64,000 nucleotides of DNA, taken from assembly GCF_004340785.1 (NCBI RefSeq), contig NZ_SLXS01000001.1:62001-126000 (forward strand), in the 5' to 3' direction. Below are positions 61,236 to 64,000 of this stretch, piece by piece. The position numbers were made by a program, and so were the translations under genes. Each line of letters starts with the position of its first letter. Position 1 is the first letter of the stretch. The notes below the pieces were generated by a model. The model searched no databases. It was not told the DNA's origin and was given only the letters and a program-made list of their open reading frames with translations. Source of the stretch: Tumebacillus sp. BK434 (lineage in GTDB: Bacteria > Bacillota > Bacilli > Tumebacillales > Tumebacillaceae).

Positions 61236-61263
61236 AGGCTGAGGGCTGCCCTCAGCCTTTTTT
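61234..61263 (+). terminator. Intrinsic terminator overlapping the cotE stop
   Basis: Perfect 12-base arms AAAGGCTGAGGG (61234-61245) and CCCTCAGCCTTT (61249-61260), loop CTG, T-run to 61263. Confidence 0.92.
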
Positions 61264-61287
61264 CTTTCACAAGAAAGGAGCCATCGT

Positions 61288-62649
61288 ATGAAAGGCATCT
61301 GCGAGATTCAAAACTGGCCCGGCAGCAGCGAGCTCGTCGTCACCTTGCCCGGCGATTGGGGGCCGCATCTCGCGTCGAACCGACAGGACCAAGTGACACT
61401 GCGCGCGGGCAATCGCAAAGCGGCTGCGCACGTGGTCTATACGGACGAAGCGGAGGTGCAGATGACTCAAGCGCTGCGCAGCGAGCTGTGTCTGCCGCTC
61501 GGCAAGATCTCGGTGAAAGCGGTGAACGGCGAGCTGCGTTTCGGCCCGTTCGTCGGGCTGTACGCGCTGCCTGCGAAGACGCCCGGCAAGCCGTTTGGCG
61601 AATTGACCGCGCTGTTCCAAGACATGATGCCGCTCGCCGAGCAGGCCGGCGTCAGCGTGTTCGTCTTCGTCCCCGGCGAGATCAACTGGGGGGACGGCAT
61701 CGTGAGCTGCTACGTCTACAAACCCCGCGAGAAGCATTGGGTGCGCACCAAGCGCCCTTTGCCCGATCTCGTCATGCCGAAGATCATGGGCCAGCCGCCG
61801 CAGTGGCGCGACCTCATCCGCCGCGACCTCCTGCAGATCGCCAAGCAGGTGCCCTATGGCAACTTCAGCAATGCCACCGGGCACAAATGGGAGGTTCACC
61901 TCACGCTGGAGCAAAATGAGGCCACCCGCCGCTTCTTGCCGGAGACGATCCTCGTCCGCACCCCGCGCGATGTTGACGACCTGCTGGAGCGCCATCGCAT
62001 CGTCTATCTCAAGCCGAGCTACGGCACGCAGGGCAAACGCATCTATCGCCTGAGCTTGCCGGGGCAGGGGCAGGGCGTCCGCATCCAGTACATGCAAAAC
62101 GGGCGCACGCTGCACCGCCGCCTGCAGCGTCCGGGCAGCACCTGGCAGCGTTTTTTGCAACAGCGTTTCTGTGCCGGGCGCGCCTATCTCGCTCAGCAGG
62201 GGATCGACCTGCTCGCCGACCGCGGTGTGCGGCCGGTCGATTTTCGCTGGCTGATGCAAAAGGACGGGGCGAACGTTTGGCACGTTACCGCCCGCATCGC
62301 CCGCGTCGGCGGCTCGGGCTCGATCACGACCAACCTGCACACCGGCGGCCGTGCCGTGCTCGCCGATGATCTGCTCCAGAGCAACGGCTTTGCCGACGCT
62401 GCGGTGCGCAGCAAACTGTTGGACTCGCTCGATGAGGCGGCGCACAGCATCTGTCGCGTGCTGGAAGCGAAGGCCGGGCGCATCGGTGAGCTCGGGATCG
62501 ATTTTGGCGTGACGGCGGAAGGCAGGATCTATCTGATCGAAGTCAACCCGCGCCCGGGCAGGCAGATGCTAAAACAGACCTCGCCGGGGGTACGTGCGTT
62601 GTCACTCTTGCGCAATCTTGAATATGCTAAGTACACAACAGGTTTCTGA
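61288..62649 (+). CDS. YheC/YheD family endospore coat-associated protein
   Basis: A 453-residue protein with an N-terminal beta-rich domain (about 1-95) and a C-terminal ATP-grasp-like domain (about 190-440: IVYLKPSYGTQGKRIY, later GELGIDFGVTAEGRIYLIEVNPRPG). The final strand has the metal-binding E-x-N pattern of ATP-grasp enzymes, so a ligase activity is possible. B. subtilis YheC and YheD are coat-associated; their reaction is unknown. AAAGGAG precedes the ATG. It is followed by a paralogue 28 bases later, both downstream of cotE. Confidence 0.88.
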   Translation: MKGICEIQNWPGSSELVVTLPGDWGPHLASNRQDQVTLRAGNRKAAAHVVYTDEAEVQMTQALRSELCLPLGKISVKAVNGELRFGPFVGLYALPAKTPGKPFGELTALFQDMMPLAEQAGVSVFVFVPGEINWGDGIVSCYVYKPREKHWVRTKRPLPDLVMPKIMGQPPQWRDLIRRDLLQIAKQVPYGNFSNATGHKWEVHLTLEQNEATRRFLPETILVRTPRDVDDLLERHRIVYLKPSYGTQGKRIYRLSLPGQGQGVRIQYMQNGRTLHRRLQRPGSTWQRFLQQRFCAGRAYLAQQGIDLLADRGVRPVDFRWLMQKDGANVWHVTARIARVGGSGSITTNLHTGGRAVLADDLLQSNGFADAAVRSKLLDSLDEAAHSICRVLEAKAGRIGELGIDFGVTAEGRIYLIEVNPRPGRQMLKQTSPGVRALSLLRNLEYAKYTTGF

Positions 62650-62677
62650 CTATCCACGACGAGAGGAGGGACGGGTG

Positions 62678-64000
62678 ATGGCGAGTTCGAAAGCGATTCG
62701 TATCGCGCCCTCTTCTCTCGCGCACAGTGGTGTGCTGGCCTTGCCGCGCGGCTATCTCAAAGAATTGTCGCTCCAGCCGGGCGATCTGCAGCTGTTTTTT
62801 GGTGCCAAACAAGCCCGTATCCAATTGCGCCCGTCAGAAAAAGGGGCGGCAGACACCGCGTATGTAAGCGCCGATCTCCTCCGCGAGCTGCACCTGCCGA
62901 CGGGGGGCAAACTCACGCTGCACAAGACGGGAGCCGGGCTGCGCTTCGGCTGGCTGCTCGGGATTCTCGCCAATGTGAAGACGGAGCACGGCCAGCCGAC
63001 CGGCCAGCAGAAGCAGGTGTTTAAAAATCTGCTCAACGCGGCGGCCGGGGAGAACCTGTACGCGTATGTGTTTTCGGCAGCCGACATCGACTGGGCAGAG
63101 GCGACGGTGACCGGCTACCACTTGGAAGGCAAAGCGGGCTGGGCCTGGCGCAAACTTCCGCTGCCCGATGTGGTCTATGATCAGATCATCTCACGCGCCT
63201 ACAGCAACCGGCCCGATGTGGCCGAGGCGCGGGAACGCTTGAAAAGCCTGCTCGGCAAGCGGTTTTTCAACCCCGGCTATTTTAACAAATGGCAGGTTCA
63301 CCAGTGGCTGCAGAGCGACCGGCGCATGCTGGAGCACGTGCCGGACGCGATCTGCTTTGAAAGCGTGGCGCAGGCGGCCCCGTTTCTGTACCAGCATCCT
63401 GACGTGTATGTGAAACCGGTGCACGGATCGCTTGGGATCGGCATCATCCGGGCCCGGCGACGCCCTGATGGCCGGATGTTTTACCAGATCAAGACAAAGG
63501 ACGGCAGCCTGCGTCAACAGTACGCCGGTTCCGTCTCCGTGTTTTTGAAAAAGTTCGAGAAACGCCTGAAAAAAGGTCCTTATCTGATCCAGCGCACTTT
63601 GCGGTTGAAAAGCTGGCAAGGCCGCCCGTTCGACATCCGCATCCTGTTGCAAAAAGACGGTGCGGGCGTCTGGAACCGCACCAAGATGTTCTGCCGCATC
63701 GCGCAGCAGGGCCAGATCACGTCCAACCTCTCGACCGGCGGCGATGCGCTCGCCGTCAAACAGCTGCTCCACGAGATGTACGATGACACGAAAGTCAGGC
63801 GCATCATGAAGCAGCTGAAAGACATCTCCTCCGCGGTACCGCAGGTGATCGAGCAGCAGAACGGCGGCACGGTCGGCGAGCTGGGTCTGGATCTCGGGCT
63901 GGATGAAAACGGGAACATCTGGGTGATCGAAGTGAACGCCAAACCTTGGAAAAAGCCGAACATCGAGGAAGGGGAATGGCGCGACCTCGCCTTGCTCGCG
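62678..64000 (+). CDS. YheC/YheD family protein, second copy (3' end outside window)
   Basis: The frame is open from ATG 62678 to the last base (441 codons). It is paralogous to the preceding gene: N-terminal beta domain (SLQPGDLQLFFGAKQARIQL), then an ATP-grasp domain with VYVKPVHGSLGIGI, FDIRILLQKDG, and GELGLDLGLDENGNIWVIEVNAKPW. AGGAGGG lies seven bases before the ATG; GTG 62675 is an alternative. Alignment with the first copy suggests only a short C-terminal tail is missing. Tandem copies beside cotE support a coat role. Confidence 0.88.
   Translation, partial: MASSKAIRIAPSSLAHSGVLALPRGYLKELSLQPGDLQLFFGAKQARIQLRPSEKGAADTAYVSADLLRELHLPTGGKLTLHKTGAGLRFGWLLGILANVKTEHGQPTGQQKQVFKNLLNAAAGENLYAYVFSAADIDWAEATVTGYHLEGKAGWAWRKLPLPDVVYDQIISRAYSNRPDVAEARERLKSLLGKRFFNPGYFNKWQVHQWLQSDRRMLEHVPDAICFESVAQAAPFLYQHPDVYVKPVHGSLGIGIIRARRRPDGRMFYQIKTKDGSLRQQYAGSVSVFLKKFEKRLKKGPYLIQRTLRLKSWQGRPFDIRILLQKDGAGVWNRTKMFCRIAQQGQITSNLSTGGDALAVKQLLHEMYDDTKVRRIMKQLKDISSAVPQVIEQQNGGTVGELGLDLGLDENGNIWVIEVNAKPWKKPNIEEGEWRDLALLA

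Overview
The window is a housekeeping stretch of an endospore-forming Firmicute with a GC-rich genome and strong GC bias at third codon positions. Spore genes (dpaAB, ylxY, ymxH, SpoIIIE-type translocase, alpha/beta SASP, spoVS, cotE, two YheC/YheD coat proteins) and gene order close to Bacillus subtilis (nusA to pnp; ylxY-mlpA-ymxH-dpaAB-asd-dapGA-rnj-tepA-ylzJ-spoIIIE; ymfK-rodZ-pgsA-cinA-recA-rny-ymdB-spoVS) point to the Bacilli. A GC-rich member such as Alicyclobacillaceae (Tumebacillus-like) is my inference. I saw no tRNA, rRNA, CRISPR array, prophage or insertion sequence.

Layout. 1-7801: translation and RNA-processing operon (nusA end, rnpM, ylxQ, infB, rbfA, nrnA, truB, ribF, a two-gene insert of unknown function, rpsO), then pnp. 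ylxP, usual between infB and rbfA, is absent; a long hairpin lies there. 10348-18662: two polysaccharide-deacetylase-like proteins with eroded active sites, a processing peptidase, then dipicolinate synthase with the lysine/diaminopimelate genes asd, dapG and dapA. 18877-24361: RNase J, TepA, YlzJ and SpoIIIE. 24528-30059: a GntR regulator and a BMP-type nucleoside ABC importer. 30156-38063: HD-GYP protein, small regulators, SASP, tiny membrane peptides, an MFS transporter, a Med-like lipoprotein, YmfK, RodZ and a paralogous family of unknown small proteins. 38246-49222: yajQ, rimO, pgsA, cinA, a DEAD-box helicase, recA-recX, rny, ymdB and spoVS. 49341-60386: peptidase, phosphoesterase, PduL, MnmH, a metallo-beta-lactamase, a possible second SASP, ThyX, an exporter with a divergent LysR gene, a nucleotidyltransferase, NUDIX and a CobW GTPase. 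60699-64000: CotE and two YheC/YheD proteins; the last runs off the window.

How it works together. The first block couples transcription, translation initiation, ribosome maturation and RNA decay; rnj, pnp and rny elsewhere complete the RNA-degradation set. The dpa-asd-dap block supplies dihydrodipicolinate for lysine, peptidoglycan and spore dipicolinate. It has a sigma-K-like and a sigma-A-like promoter in front of dpaA, which fits both uses. Recognisable control sites include a LexA box on recA, a near-consensus sigma-H promoter on spoVS, CAGA/TCTG palindromes at the GntR gene and its putative target operon, and many intrinsic terminators. Several convergent gene pairs have their stop codons inside a single hairpin.

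Most worth following up: the two-gene insert before rpsO, the paralogous unknown family at 32605-32949 and 37336-37704 with its partner at 37710-38063, the metal-site-less deacetylase homologue, the altered ThyX signature, and the shared stop-codon hairpins.
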